64,000 nt of DNA, taken from Eremophila alpestris peregrina. Taxonomy: Eukaryota > Chordata > Aves > Passeriformes > Alaudidae. Shown here one piece after another: positions 1 to 10,917 of the stretch. Made by a program: the position numbers and the translations under genes. Below the pieces are notes generated by a model. That model did no database searches, was not told where the DNA came from, and saw only the letters and a program-made list of their open reading frames with translations. How positions within the stretch are numbered: position 1 is the first letter of the stretch; every line of letters starts with the position of its first letter. The stretch spans positions 2,866,255 to 2,930,254 of the forward strand of contig WMCF01000055.1 in assembly GCA_009792885.1 (NCBI GenBank). Direction: 5' to 3'.

Positions 1-89
1 GAGCGGGGGGAGGGGGTAGAATTTAGGAACAAATTATTAGCATAGATGACAGCAGAAGAAACCATTTAACACAAAAACATACCACAACA
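1..89 (-). mobile_element. Endogenous retrovirus LTR fragment, cut by window edge
   Basis: The last bases of this block match, in the same orientation, the right end of the solo LTR at 10388-10917: both contain ATTAGCATAG, a CAGAAGAAA stretch, a TTAACA(C/T)AAAAACA stretch and end in ACAACA. Read on the minus strand the element therefore begins TGTTGTGG, a normal TG start, and its U3 runs off the left edge of the window. Identity is moderate, so this is a diverged or sister copy. Only the first ~90 bases of the LTR are visible, so whether it is solo or part of a longer provirus cannot be seen. Confidence 0.65.
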
Positions 90-639
90 AACTGGGTTTG
101 AGTTCATAGTGCACTAGTTCTCACTGATAGTTCACCCAAAAAGACCAGAAGAGGACACAAAACGGAAGTTAGTAGAGACCTTCAGTGTAAATTTATTTCT
201 TACTGTAGGAGTAACAAGGCTCAGAAGCCATGTGTGCATGAATTGCATACATTTTTTTTCCAATGTTACAAATATTAGTTCATGTCTAGAACTGTGAATC
301 CACATAGAGGTGATGTTGGCCAGACTTCAAGGGCCTGCATACCTTAACCCTCTAAACACTCTGTAGTTGTCAGTGAGATGGGAAAATCAGTCAATATTCA
401 CAGGGAAACCTGCAGCTCTGTGGTTTTGTACTATATTTTTAAGTGACGAGTGTGAGAGAATGAAATCTTATAGTTAAAGGCTTAAATATGATTTTGAAGG
501 ACTTTCTGGGCTTTAGGGCAATAGTGAATAAAGAAGCTGTGACCACAGAAGCACATCCATCCCTCTTGACTGGAATATACCTCCTGACTGGAACGGTGGA
601 CAGTGCCTTGAGACACCTAATGGAACTTGAGATATGATA
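90..639. other. Unassigned AT-rich sequence
   Basis: No gene, repeat family or structured element recognised. Short open frames here have no protein-like composition. Confidence 0.5.
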
Positions 640-1445
640 CAGGTGACATTATTGTTCAATTACCTCTGGTCTAGGAACAAGGAAACAAGACTAAGGCAGG
701 ACCATGTACCCACAAGAAAGCCAAACCCAGAAGCTGCCCTGAAAATCAGCTTGGGCCAGGCTCAGGCTGGGAGAGGCCATAGCCCACGGGCTCATCTGCT
801 GAGGCCAGGTTTGCCACACTCCCCCACAACCAGGAAAGGAGGAGGAGAGTTCTGGGGCTGTGCTGTGCCCTCTTGTCACAGGCAGTGAATACCCATCCTC
901 CCTCACACAAACTGGCTCAGCTCTAAAATCCCCACCCAGGGAAGGCCACATCTATGGGATATTCCCATGAGGGGCAGCTGAGGAGGTGCCATAACCCATC
1001 CAAGACCCCCAAAGCGCTGCCGAGACTCATTGCTGAGGCCTTGCAGCACAGCACTGCTCATGATGCAAAGGGCTGCAACAGATCCAGAGTCTGCTACAAG
1101 AGACTGTGACCAACTTGTCCCCCAAGGCATTCCACTGAACTCTTTATTTTGTGGGACTCTCACCATTGTAAAGATCAGAAGAGGCAGATCAATTGTACTG
1201 TGTCGGGATCTACCTAGTGGTGTTTTTTTTTACTTAATCTTTCTCTGTCACTCTCTTTTCTTTCCCCTTTTATTTTTCTCTTTTTATCTCTCTCTCTCTT
1301 CCTTACTTTTACTGTTAAATAAAATCCATACTTTTAACTTAGGCATATGGTCTCATTACCAGCCTAATTCTGGTAGAGTCATCTCTAATGGTTTTAATAA
1401 CTGGATCATAACAACCAGCAAAATTATTTTACCCTGTGCTGTATC
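640..1445 (+). mobile_element. LTR-like retroelement block with polyadenylation signal
   Basis: A GC-richer stretch (about 690-1160) is followed by a pyrimidine-rich run (about 1207-1305) and then GTTAAATAAAATCC, giving an AATAAA signal at 1318-1323. After it comes a stretch containing TCTGGTAGAGTCATCTCTAA and TTTTAATAACTGG. This order (promoter-side body, CT-rich tract, AATAAA, then a U5-like tail) is what I know from bird ERV LTRs. The boundaries are approximate and I could not find target-site duplications. A 195-codon open frame (1030-1617) crosses the block but reads through the CT tract and is not a gene. The alternative is an old ERV-derived 3' end rather than a complete LTR. Confidence 0.45.
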
Positions 1446-2452
1446 ACAGCGTAACTTCCTGGAGCAGACAATCCTTACCAGCTTACAATGTGAAAAACTG
1501 ATTTATAGCTACAATAGAAACCAGCCTCTTTGTATAATAATATATGCACAGGGGAACATAACCTCTGCTTGTGTGCGGCAAGCTGTAATTCAAAGTAGCA
1601 ACACGCCGCCTGTCTGAATATGTGCTGATGCAAAGGAAGGGATTTGATGGATACAATCTCCCTGCCACCTATACATTGCCTTCTGCTTCCCTCCTAGGAA
1701 CCAGTGGCACTGACACACTCCTTGCTCCCATGGCCAAACAATCATCTCATCTCTGTGAAAAATGCAGGATGCGGATTTCCATCTTTTTTAAAGGCAAAAG
1801 CAGAGAGCTACACACCCAAGGGACACTATTGCTGTTTTAGGCTTTTCAGGGCAGTTATTATTTCTGGCTTTTGTTTGAATGAGGTTATATTTCTAAACTT
1901 AGCAGCAGGCATGGTGATTATTTTTCTTGCCCCTTAATTTTCATACAACAATGTGGATAGACACAGACTCCTTTAACAGACAGGAGTACAGACTACTCTG
2001 AATAAGGCACCTTATTTTATCAAGTCCAGCAGTACTAATATTTTTATTGGTTTTAAATGACAACTGGACAGTTTCTACCCACTTCCACTAACTGACATTC
2101 CGGAATGTTCGGGTTAAATACTGTCCATCTATTCTGGTCCCTCAATTTTTACTTTAAGGTTAAGACTTGTCACTAGAGGAGGGAGCAAAAAAAAAAAAAA
2201 ATTTCAAGTAGCCAATTTCCTGCAATTATGAAGAAAAACCCCTCAGGTAAATTTCTAGCTAAAATCTTATTACAAAAATATTTCCAGTAAACTTTAACAT
2301 TTTATAAACAGTAGGTTTATCTTAACTGTCTGACAAAGGATCCAAACATCCTAATGATGGAAACATTTCCTGTCACTCACAAAACTTCCTTCAACTCTAC
2401 TTCCTCTTTCAGCTGATGACCTTTGAGGTACCAGTCTGAATCTCTAACTAAC
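1446..2452. other. Unassigned AT-rich sequence
   Basis: No gene or known repeat recognised. It contains a 15-base poly(A) run near 2188. Short open frames at 1622-1937 overlap one another in different frames and are not protein-like. Confidence 0.5.
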
Positions 2453-2598
2453 ATGCAAAAAAACCCAACCAACCAAAAAACCCCCCCAAATCCCAAAAAA
2501 CCAAACCAAACCACCAAAAAAACATACCCCCCCCCGCAAAAAAAAAACAACCCCAAAAAACCCCACCAAAAAAACACCAAATAAACCCACCCAAACCC
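2453..2598 (+). repeat. A/C-only low-complexity tract
   Basis: About 145 bases are composed almost entirely of A and C on the plus strand, with only about four exceptions. Runs such as AACCAACC, CCAAACCAAACC, a 9-base C run (2527-2535) and several A6-A10 runs are visible. It is not a clean tandem repeat. A minus-strand open frame across it gives a Phe/Gly/Trp/Val-rich product that only reflects the base bias. Confidence 0.85.
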
Positions 2599-3110
2599 AG
2601 CATTTATATGCTGGAAATTAAAAATTCTCATGTTGAATCAACACAATAAATCTTTATGCAGGGTACATGAGCATGCTAAGTATGAGAAGGGTACTAATGC
2701 TATTATTAATGATACTACTACTAAACTAGTGCCTCATGTTTGGATCTGTCTTGTAGAAAGAGGATTGTATGCTTTTTAAAGACTTGCAAGTAAAATTGGA
2801 AGTCTTGAAAACAGTTCTGATGAAATGAAATAGTTGGAGAAATTTGACTTTTCACTGCTAGAAGCACTAAAAAGTTAATTTTGTTTTCTAGACGTTTTTA
2901 TCTAATGAGTCAAAATAGGAATAATATGGAAATAAGTAAAAAAACCCTTTTTTATGGTGAATATCGGAACACCAATCCCTTTTGTTCTAAAAAAATTACA
3001 AATTTAAGCAGAATGCTTATAATAGGCCTTTTGATACACAGATTATCTTGCTACAGAAGGAGCTGGGGAAAGCTCCTTGTAACAGGAAAAATTTTAAGAA
3101 TAAAAACAAC
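2599..3110. other. Unassigned AT-rich sequence
   Basis: No gene or recognisable repeat. The two open frames that start here (2881 and 3048) run into the CR1 fragment and are not credible. Confidence 0.5.
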
Positions 3111-3306
3111 TCACAGGATCACGGAATAGCTGAGGTGGGAAGGGACCTCTGGAGAGCATCTTGTCCAAAGCCTCAGCTGAAGCAGGATTTTCTGGAGCTG
3201 GTTTCCCAGGACTGTGTCCAGGTGGCTTCTGAGTATCTCCAGAGAAGACTCCACAGACTGGGTAACCTGTACCAGAGCTCAGTCCTTCTTACAGTGAAGA
3301 AATCTT
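3111..3306 (-). mobile_element. CR1 LINE 3'-end fragment
   Basis: The plus strand begins TCACAGGATCACGGAATAGC followed by GGGAAGGGACCTCTGGAGA and later GAGTATCTCCAGAGAAGACT, which is the reverse complement of the CR1 3' untranslated end. The element therefore points left, with its 3' terminus at 3111. The piece is 5'-truncated at about 3306, as is usual for CR1, and is diverged with several small indels. The terminal octamer tail is degraded. Confidence 0.85.
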
Positions 3307-3453
3307 GCTCTGGCATTGGTTGCAAACCATATTTTTCATAAAACTCCACTTTTACAATGCTTTTCTAAGACCTCCGATTTGTAGTCTACACAGGCTTATC
3401 CTAGCCTGGGGTTCCCTTGGGTAAACAAAATAGATGAAAAATCCATTTTTTTT

Positions 3454-4060
3454 TGAGGTTGAGAAGTTTTGGGGTTTATTATTTCCTGATTGTATTGGTT
3501 TGTTCCAAGCTACCTCCTTTTGCTGTTTGCCCTTGGTTCTGCCTGGTCTGCCTCCCTGAAGTGCCCTCCCCTGGCACCTGCCCGTCTCCCCTGAGCCTCT
3601 CCCCTTGTTCCAGAAAGCTCCCTGAGCTCCTGTCCATCTCTCTTGTGCCCTCCCCTGGCACCTGTCTGTTTTCCCCAAACCCCGCCCTTTGTTCTAGAGA
3701 GGTCTGTGGGTTCTTCTTGATGATTCGTTGTTACATGCTTGTCCCTCCCTCGAGTTGTCCCCATTGCTCCCAGTTAATGTCTATCCAGATTGTAACCACA
3801 CCCTGATCCCTTCTGATTGGTTTGTTGTTACTGTCCCTCCCCCTGTTAAAAGGTGTTGCACACCCCTGAGAGGTGCTTCTTTGGGCAGTCCCCTCTCAGG
3901 GTAACTTGCCAAGACCAATAAACCCTGAGAACTCAGACCCCCAAAGGAGTCAGCCTCTTTTTCCAATGGCAGCAGGAAGGTTCCTACCACTCTTGCACCT
4001 GCCGGGGTCTGTGTGTGTCCTCGACCCACAGATCGTGGCAGGGTCGCCTCTGGGCAGAGC
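3454..4060 (+). mobile_element. ERV LTR-like element, probable solo LTR
   Basis: The block is C/T-rich and GC-richer than its surroundings. It has TCTGATTGG (a CCAAT-box on the other strand) near 3810-3825, a TATA-like GTTAAAAGG near 3845 and a clean AATAAA at 3917-3922, followed by ~140 bases that would be R/U5. This is the expected order for an avian ERV LTR in plus orientation. Two similar segments containing GTGCCCTCCCCTGGCACCTG lie about 90 bases apart (near 3561 and 3647), an internal U3 duplication. Exact ends are uncertain: TGAGGTTGAG (3454) and TGTATTGG (3491) are both possible starts. No internal retroviral gene is visible. Confidence 0.65.
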
Positions 4061-4855
4061 TAGCCTATAAGAGAGGAAACACCTGCAGAGAAGTAATTAG
4101 TATTTTATCTTAAAAGGTTTTAGTTTTATTTCAAATCTATACTAATAACAGTTACTATTTACTATTTTAAACAGTTCAAAACTTAAAACATGCATACATT
4201 TTTGTAAAAGGCTTTTACTATTCATTATGATTAAGAAAGCAAGCTTGTAAAGAAGGTATGAACTGTACAATAGCAGGGATTTCAAACTACTCAGACATTA
4301 TTGGCAATTTGTTGTGTCCTTTAAAATGACAGATAATTTTTAGTTAGTTTTTTTTTGACGTATTATAAAACAGAGTAGTATAAGCTCCATCAGTTTAAAG
4401 CTGTAAGAGCTTACTTCTCATCAGCAATCATAAATTCTGAGCAATTACTGCATTTGTTCCATGTTTCTGGTCATAGCCAAGCATTAGTATAGACACTTGC
4501 ATTTTATTCAATAACCAGAAAACCAGTAAATCACACACAAACAGAACACAAAACCTGCCCTTTCCTTACAGACACAGTTGAAAGCTGCCCCTCTGTGTTG
4601 ATAACTCTGATCCAAACTTTTGAGTTTCAACATAATAACCAGTTAGGTAGGACATAAGATGTCATTCCTATTACCATTAATAAAGATTGGGGTTTTTTTT
4701 AAAGAGATACTTAGCTGAATGCAACAAGTATGATCCCAGAGCTTTTCCTTAAAAAAAAAAAAAAGTAGAGCACAAATATCACCTATCAAAATTGATATGA
4801 TGGGATTTATTAGCATCCCATGGCAAAAAAAAAAGTACGAACTGTAAATGTTTAT
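4061..4855. other. Unassigned AT-rich sequence
   Basis: No gene or repeat recognised apart from short homopolymer A and T runs near 4351, 4691, 4750 and 4826. Confidence 0.5.
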
Positions 4856-5420
4856 AAACCTACACTGGCTGGAACTTCTCCATGAAGAGCGGGTGTCAGC
4901 TGTTTAAAAAGAGACAAATTTGGAAGGTTCTGTTCTGCCCTTGATGTGTGCACAGACTTTAACTTCAATTAGTGTCATTAATCATGAGGAGAATCAGCTC
5001 CCAGGCCTACTGTAATTTGATGTTGGTGTCCCATCAGGTACCCCCTGCACTGAGAAAAGACACACCCCAACAGTGACAGTGACTTATGGCCTGGCTCCGA
5101 GCTCAGTCAGATGCCATATGCTTCAGCTGAGGGATGGCTGACAACCACGACAGGACATCAATTATTGTCATCCAGCCACAGACTGAAACACACATGAGCT
5201 CATCCCAGCTTCCTTGTCCTATCACTACAAGAACTCATTAAGTGTTCTGTATTTAAAGCCCTTGCTTTTCTCTGGAAAATGCAATTAATCTAATTGTGGC
5301 TGACGCAAAGGCTTGGGTCAGGTGAGGATGGTGCCTGCAAAGGGCTCTGTGGTTGAGGCTGACACCAGCACAACCAGCAGTTTGGAAGACACCCCTCAGA
5401 AGGTTGTTTCTGTGACTCAC
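4856..5420. promoter_or_regulatory. Candidate conserved non-coding / enhancer-like block
   Basis: This stretch is more GC-balanced than its AT-rich surroundings, has no repeat signature, no protein-like frame and no homopolymer runs. It carries many homeodomain-type cores: CAATTAG and ATTAATCATG near 4965-4985, ATCAATTATTGTC near 5158 and GCAATTAATCTAATTG near 5282. Such clustered cores in complex sequence are typical of vertebrate developmental enhancers, but the motifs are short and occur by chance in AT-rich DNA. This is inference only; conservation cannot be seen from one genome. Confidence 0.25.
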
Positions 5421-5439
5421 CCCTAGTTGAATCCAAATG

Positions 5440-5505
5440 GAAATTTATAGATATACCTAGAAATTTATAGATATATAGATTTATAGATATACCTATAGAT
5501 ATATG
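5440..5505 (+). repeat. Degenerate short tandem repeat
   Basis: AAATTTATAGATATACCTAG is followed by AAATTTATAGATATATAG and ATTTATAGATATACCTATAG: about three imperfect copies of a 20-22 base AT-rich unit. Confidence 0.75.
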
Positions 5506-6645
5506 ACTTTTTAACTCATTCCATAAATAAATGTGAGAAACAGATATCTAAAAATGGTTTTGTTTTCTTGGGTGAGGCTGAGTTCTAAAACTGTGTGGAA
5601 ACTCCAGCTGTGGCTGGGCAGGAATTTGGAGCCCAGCTGATGCAGAACACCAACCACAGCTCAAACTGACCAGGACAGCAATGTGGTAAATGGAATCCAA
5701 CGCTCCATTTTTGTTCCCTTCTCTGATAGTGACAGTATAAAAAATATACAAAACCTACTCCCAAACTCTTTTTCTCATACAAGAAAAGGTGTGCTTTAAG
5801 ACTTTTACCCTGAGTACTTGATTATTACTTGCCTTTCTGGGATACATTTTCTATTGTTATTCAAGGATCCAATCTAGAAGTAGAAAGAAAATTACACCAC
5901 AACTCAATTCCTTCTGTTCACTGATGTGTTTTCTCAGACTTTAAATCCCTGCGAGCATCAAAACTGGAAGTGGCATAAAGACAAAAAACCCCAACATACT
6001 TTGAATGCATAAAAAAATGCAAACAAAACATTTTCTTAACTAAAATCATTATTATAGATTGGAAAAATGAACCTTAGAAAATCACCTGATAAAAAGTATT
6101 TATAAATTTCCTGTATTGTAATAAGACAATCTACTTCAAATTTTTGTTTTCCCCAATGTTTTTGATTATTCTTGAGCTTCCCATTTCATCATTAACATTA
6201 TTTTCCACAATAAAGCATTCATATTGTAGCATCAATCCCAGAACTGGTCATCACAAAACCTTCAATACTTCTGGTTTAGTTTCTGTATCTAAAAAGCTGG
6301 TGAAAGTCATATGGAAAAAAGGATTCTATTGACTGTCTTTAGTTTTACGTATTTAAGCAGCCTATGTCAAACAGTATGAAAATGTATTTTCTATGTTTAA
6401 AAAAATGCAACTTGTTTTGCATGCCACTTATATTTTTTTCCTGCATACTGAATAAAATATTTGGATTAAAATGAAACATTAATGAACTTATGTGATAAAA
6501 AACTATCATTTAAAATCCTTTCCAAAGGCAATTAAAGATACTTATGTATTGATACTGATATAAAGAGTTTGACTGGATTTAAAAATTCTGATACATATTT
6601 GCATTTTTGAAATGGTATAATTTAGAGTTGTACTTACTATATACA
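5506..6645. other. Unassigned AT-rich sequence
   Basis: No gene or known repeat recognised. Two overlapping minus-strand frames (5548-5782) of 65-67 codons are in different frames and have no recognisable features. Confidence 0.5.
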
Positions 6646-6647
6646 AA

Positions 6648-6842
6648 CAAATAATGCAAAGGAATTACTGGGTGCCAGTGGCATGGCCAGTTGCTGCCTC
6701 CATTGTGGTGAAGTCCCTTTGGCGTTCTAATTGTGGGTGGAATTACCTCCAAAGGCCATGCATTTGCTGTGGACTAAATCACAATTATTGCAAAGCAAAG
6801 GCAATTACTGCCGAGCAATTGGGGCTTGGGAAATACTGAACC
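6648..6842. promoter_or_regulatory. Candidate regulatory element rich in CAATTA/ATTGC cores
   Basis: A compact, complex-sequence island lies in very AT-rich flanks. From 6776 to 6825 it holds ATCACAATTATTGC, CAAAGCAAAGGCAATTACTG and GAGCAATTGGGGC: repeated CAATTA/CAATTG cores next to ATTGCAAAG and ACAAT, resembling homeodomain, POU and SOX sites. There is no repeat signature and the 61-codon frame across it is not protein-like. Function is inferred from motif clustering only. Confidence 0.25.
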
Positions 6843-7610
6843 AACTTCTCTGTGTATGTTGACCCTAAGTGATATTGAAAATCCATGTGATTAAGGCTCT
6901 TTAAGGGCTTTAAAACTAGGATTAAGTTGCCTAGTAAAAAGAGTGTGCTTTTGAAATGAGTAACTTCTAATAATATTGGAGGAGCATAATTTAAAAAATC
7001 ATATATTTGCCACCTACATGTCATCTTCATAGAACTTTTTTGGTTTACTCTTATGTGATCTTATGACAATTTTCGTGTTGGTGGAGTTTTTTTAATTTCA
7101 TTTTTTCTTTTTTTTTTTTTTGGGGGGGGTGTTTGCTTTTTGTGAAGTACTTGATTAAAATAATACAAAACATAAATTAAACTTTCTTAGTTATTTGAGA
7201 ATTGAGGACAACTAGCAACCTAGTCAGCACGTTAAGGGTTTCAAACCATCCCCCTTATATACTTTAATTTGGTATCTGTAAAAAGTTGTTCATTTGTCAG
7301 CCCTGAAAACTAAAGCATGAGATCTGTATCTCACACTGGGTTCTTTCTTTTCACACCTCATCAGTCCTGGTAACAAAAGACAACTCGGATTTCACGTTGA
7401 CTTACTCGGGGGTAGGTTCACTCTTCTTTTTGTGTGTGTGCATTTTTTTCTATATTATCACTCGAACATTCCCATACTACTTGCTGAATGGTTATGGGAT
7501 TCAGAGCTATACAAGGACAACAGACACACAGTGCTTTTCTATTACTGATGGAACTGCTTTATGAAAAACTCCACGGGAAAAAGAAGGGTGTAATTTCTTA
7601 ATTTCTTTAG
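6843..7610. other. Unassigned AT-rich sequence with a T/G run
   Basis: Nothing recognised except a run of 13-14 T directly followed by 8 G near 7108-7130, a low-complexity tract. Confidence 0.5.
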
Positions 7611-8001
7611 TGTGGTCGTGGGTTTTTGTTAAGTTGTTTAAAGTTATTTTCTCCATAAAGCATCCCTGCTCCCTCCTCCCTCCTTTCTTTACACTGTCCA
7701 GTTTCGCCCAACACTTCTACTTCCTTCCCCGGGGTCACCCCGACCCTCCTATGTTCTGGAAACCTCATTCTCCTGTCCATCTCCCTCTGACCCTGCCCTG
7801 TGCCATAGAGGGGCAATCCCAATCGACCTGGGGGGCAAATCACCTGTGGGCCCGGCCCTCCTTTCCCCCAGGGTTTTTAAGTCTGCGTGTGCCTCTGCTC
7901 CTCCTCTTTTCTGGCTCCCCAAGCTTGGGGTAATAAAAGTTTTCTGAGAACAGGACTAGAAACGAGCTTTCTCTGCTCTCTTACTTTGAATTCTAGGCAC
8001 A
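7611..8001 (+). mobile_element. ERV LTR-like element, probable solo LTR
   Basis: The left end reads TGTGGTCGTG and the right end is likely at CTAGGCACA. Between them lie a C/T-rich U3-like body, a TATA-like TTTTTAAG near 7873-7881, and AATAAA at 7932-7937 followed about 20-60 bases later by a CT-rich U5-like tail. Length (~390 bp) fits a small avian ERV LTR. No matching target-site duplication was found, so the ends are tentative. No internal coding sequence is attached. The open frames across it on both strands are shadows of the C-rich composition. Confidence 0.6.
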
Positions 8002-9597
8002 GATACATCTAGAAACCATTGAGAACACAAAGCAGCTCCTGCTTTGCACTGCTACCCAGACTGCAGGCTGCTCAGGAGCAGCCAGTCTTGGTACCAAGCC
8101 AGGCTTGTGAGCTAGCTGAGATTTTTCCAGCCATCGTGCCACTTAAGAAATACCCACTCATTCTCAAGGTTTAATTTTTCTTAGTTTTTTGTTGTTAAAT
8201 TTACGTTAACAAGGAAGACTGAAGTAAGCTTAATACTTTGAAAAGATGCTTTTACAAAAGGGTTTTAGCAGAGTATTGTTAATTTCCTTCTTATTTCATT
8301 GAACATATTGAAATAGGTAAGACTGAAATGAGCAAGGAAAATTTACTGCTTTCCCTATTTTATATGGAAATTCAATCTGCCATATCAACTTCCCCCCAAG
8401 AAGTCACTCTGTTTTGAGCATGAGGTCTTCATCCTTTTGACACAAAGTTCTAGGGTACCTGAAACTTACAACTTTGTATTACTTTCTATCTCACAAATAT
8501 TTATAGGAAACTGAAACTGCCACCTGAAAAAGCCACACTGAAATGATACTTTCAGATTTGATCTTATAAGGTCTTTTTGTCTTAGCAAAGTGAATTATTA
8601 GGGAGTGAAGATAGTAAAGTCATGCAAAATTTGTGATCTTAAACAGCACAGAGATTTTTAAAAGACCGGAATCTCAGCAAAACCAACAGTAAAACTTATG
8701 CTTCAAATAGTCATGAAATTCAAGAGGTATCCTGGATCCCTCCAAAATGCATATCCTGTGATATATTACCCTCACTTCTGACCACAGACTCTGCCTGCTC
8801 TCCTGTTATGACCTTGCAGATCTCCCACCCCTGCCACATGGTTCCCCTGAGAACTAACTGCAGCTGGCTTTCACCAACTCCTAACAGGGGAAATTGTGTT
8901 TGCTTGCTTTATCTCACCAAAAAGAGGCAAGGTGCTGAGGCTCAGTAAAGCTGGCTATGCAAAGAACCACTAGGATTCAGTTATAAAAGGTCAGCTGTGA
9001 TTTTGAAAAGCAAACATGAGGCAACAAACAGCTGACAACTTTTGGACTGGTAATTTCAAGTGTAAGGCAGATACTGCATACAGCACAAAAGGCAGATCTA
9101 GAAGAAGCTTATCTTATTTCCATGAAAAAATATAAGCATTCAATAGTTTAAATAAAGCAAATGGTTTCAGACAAGACCTTGATGGATGGCTCTTGCTGGG
9201 AAAGGGGAGATGACCATCTTGCTGAGTGTTAGTGCCATGATGCCTGCACACTAATCTCACTAATTACTAAGTCCCACCAGCTTTCATAAGCACATAGAAA
9301 ACCTTCTCAAATATGTCTATTTGGCATTAAATCATTCTCCTTATAGCTAACTGCTAGTTTTGTGTCAAAGTATTCATATCAACAGCTGCTTCATTCTACC
9401 GTCTAATCACATACCAAAAATCTTGTATATCAGCAACAAATTTCACCATAACTGCAGCTATCTGCAAAACAAGGGATTAATAGTTTCCAGTTGTTAAAGT
9501 AACTTCCCTGTCTGGTCATGCAGGAGCTGCTCTGGCAGTCACACTCCACCACCTGAGCTGGGACAGAAGCTCCTGAACCCCCACTCACACTGTGTGT
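8002..9597. other. Unassigned sequence
   Basis: No gene, structural RNA or known repeat recognised. Confidence 0.5.
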
Positions 9598-9620
9598 ATT
9601 ATTATTATTATTATTATTAT
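9598..9620 (+). repeat. (ATT)n microsatellite
   Basis: Seven perfect ATT units plus AT. The run of asparagines in a minus-strand frame here is a product of this repeat. Confidence 0.95.
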
Positions 9621-10387
9621 GTGTCAATAGCTGCTGAGTAGCAGGCTAACAACTGCAGAACTTTCAAATATCATTTGTAGACATACATCTGTGATTTAAG
9701 ATTTATACTTTCAGGTGTGTACCGAAGAAAGGAAAAAAAAGTTGGATTCTACATGTGAAGATGTATCCATCAAATCTTGAGGTTGTGCTGGTAGATGGCC
9801 AAGCTGAGAGATGGCTCAATAGAAAGAAGTTATTTGTAGAACAGATTTTTATGGGGTTTTTAAAAACAGATTTTATGTGTCAATTATTGCATAGGAAAAT
9901 TTTGTTAGCGTCCTCATGTGAAATGATTAGAGCATTTACCACTAATTAGTCTAATGGCACCTACTGTTAAATATTTACAAGCATTAAGATGGCTGTTCCA
10001 TCAACAGCAATATGATTGAGATTCACGGAATTCAGAGTTTAGAGATTAAGATTTTCTATCAAAATTGGGTACCCTAGGGATATAGATTAAAAAAAAAAAA
10101 AGCATGAAGTAGGGAAAGGGAATAAAAATTGATAACTAGGAAGACTGAAAGACTAATTTCACTTTGTAATCTGGTATTACTCATAAGAAGGTGAACCTAG
10201 CAAGCAATTTTTAATAGTAGTTAAAAGCTTAAGCCCCTTGTAAAGAAGAAAAAAAAAATCAAGTAAAAGGGTTACAGTAACAGTCCTTCTACCATCATGA
10301 AAACCCACCTTTGTTTGAAAGACCCTTACACAAATATTAGATTCCAATGTGATTACAAAGGTGATGAGCTAAAAAAGAGCACAAGTC
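9621..10387. other. Unassigned AT-rich sequence
   Basis: No gene or known repeat recognised. The last six bases (CAAGTC, 10382-10387) are the probable left target-site copy of the neighbouring LTR. Confidence 0.5.
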
Positions 10388-10917
10388 TGTCGTGACATTA
10401 CTGGAATTTCTCGGGGGTGTGACACCTTCCCCCAGGGCTCTGTGTGTCCCAGGCAGATCAGCGCTGGAGTGCGAGAAGGGCCGAGCTTGCAGCTCCGGGA
10501 ATCCTTTATTAACATAAAACTCAGCCTAACTGTAAGACAGAGCACAGGCTAGGACCCCAGAATCTTTTAGGTAAACCAAAGGAAAAAGGGAGTCAGGATC
10601 TGGGTCTGGGGTCTGGATTCTGTGTCCCCTCCCAGGGCAGGGCAGCAGGATTTAAGGGAACTCTTGGGGGGGTGGGTGCTGGTTCAGGATCCAACAGGAA
10701 CCAGGTGGGGGTTACAGTGTTGAAACCAATAAGGGAACATGAGGGGAGGGGAACAACCTAAGCAACTGGCACGATTGATAGGGAACAGTCTGGAATAAGG
10801 GATGGGATAGGGAAATGATTGACAGCTAAGGAACAGAACAGGGAAGGGGGACGGATACAACTTATTAGCATAGTGGACTACAGAAGAAAGCACTTAACAT
10901 AAAAACACACTACAACA
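10388..10917 (-). mobile_element. Solo ERV LTR with target-site duplication
   Basis: On the plus strand the element starts TGTCGTGACA and ends CTACAACA, giving TG...CA termini that form short inverted ends (TGTCGTG against TGTTGTAG). It is flanked by AAGTC at 10383-10387 and AAGTC at 10919-10923; with one mismatch this extends to six bases, CAAGTC against GAAGTC. On the minus strand it has a TATA-like TTAAAT (about 10650), then AATAAA (plus-strand TTTATT, 10505-10510) and a GC-rich U5, so transcription would read leftward. At 530 bp with no internal region it is best explained as a solo LTR left by recombination. A 5-6 bp duplication suits class II (ERVK-like) or ERVL-like elements. The fragment at 1-89 belongs to the same family. 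Confidence 0.82.

Noticed and set aside
1030..1617. 195-codon plus-strand open frame, the longest in the window
   Set aside because: It runs through the CT-rich tract and AATAAA of an LTR-like block; the translation is Phe/Leu/Ser-rich as expected from pyrimidine bias and has no protein motif.
2377..2631. 84-codon minus frame with Phe/Gly/Trp/Val-rich product
   Set aside because: Product of the A/C low-complexity tract.
9430..9627. 65-codon minus frame starting with a run of asparagines
   Set aside because: The Asn run is the (ATT)n microsatellite.
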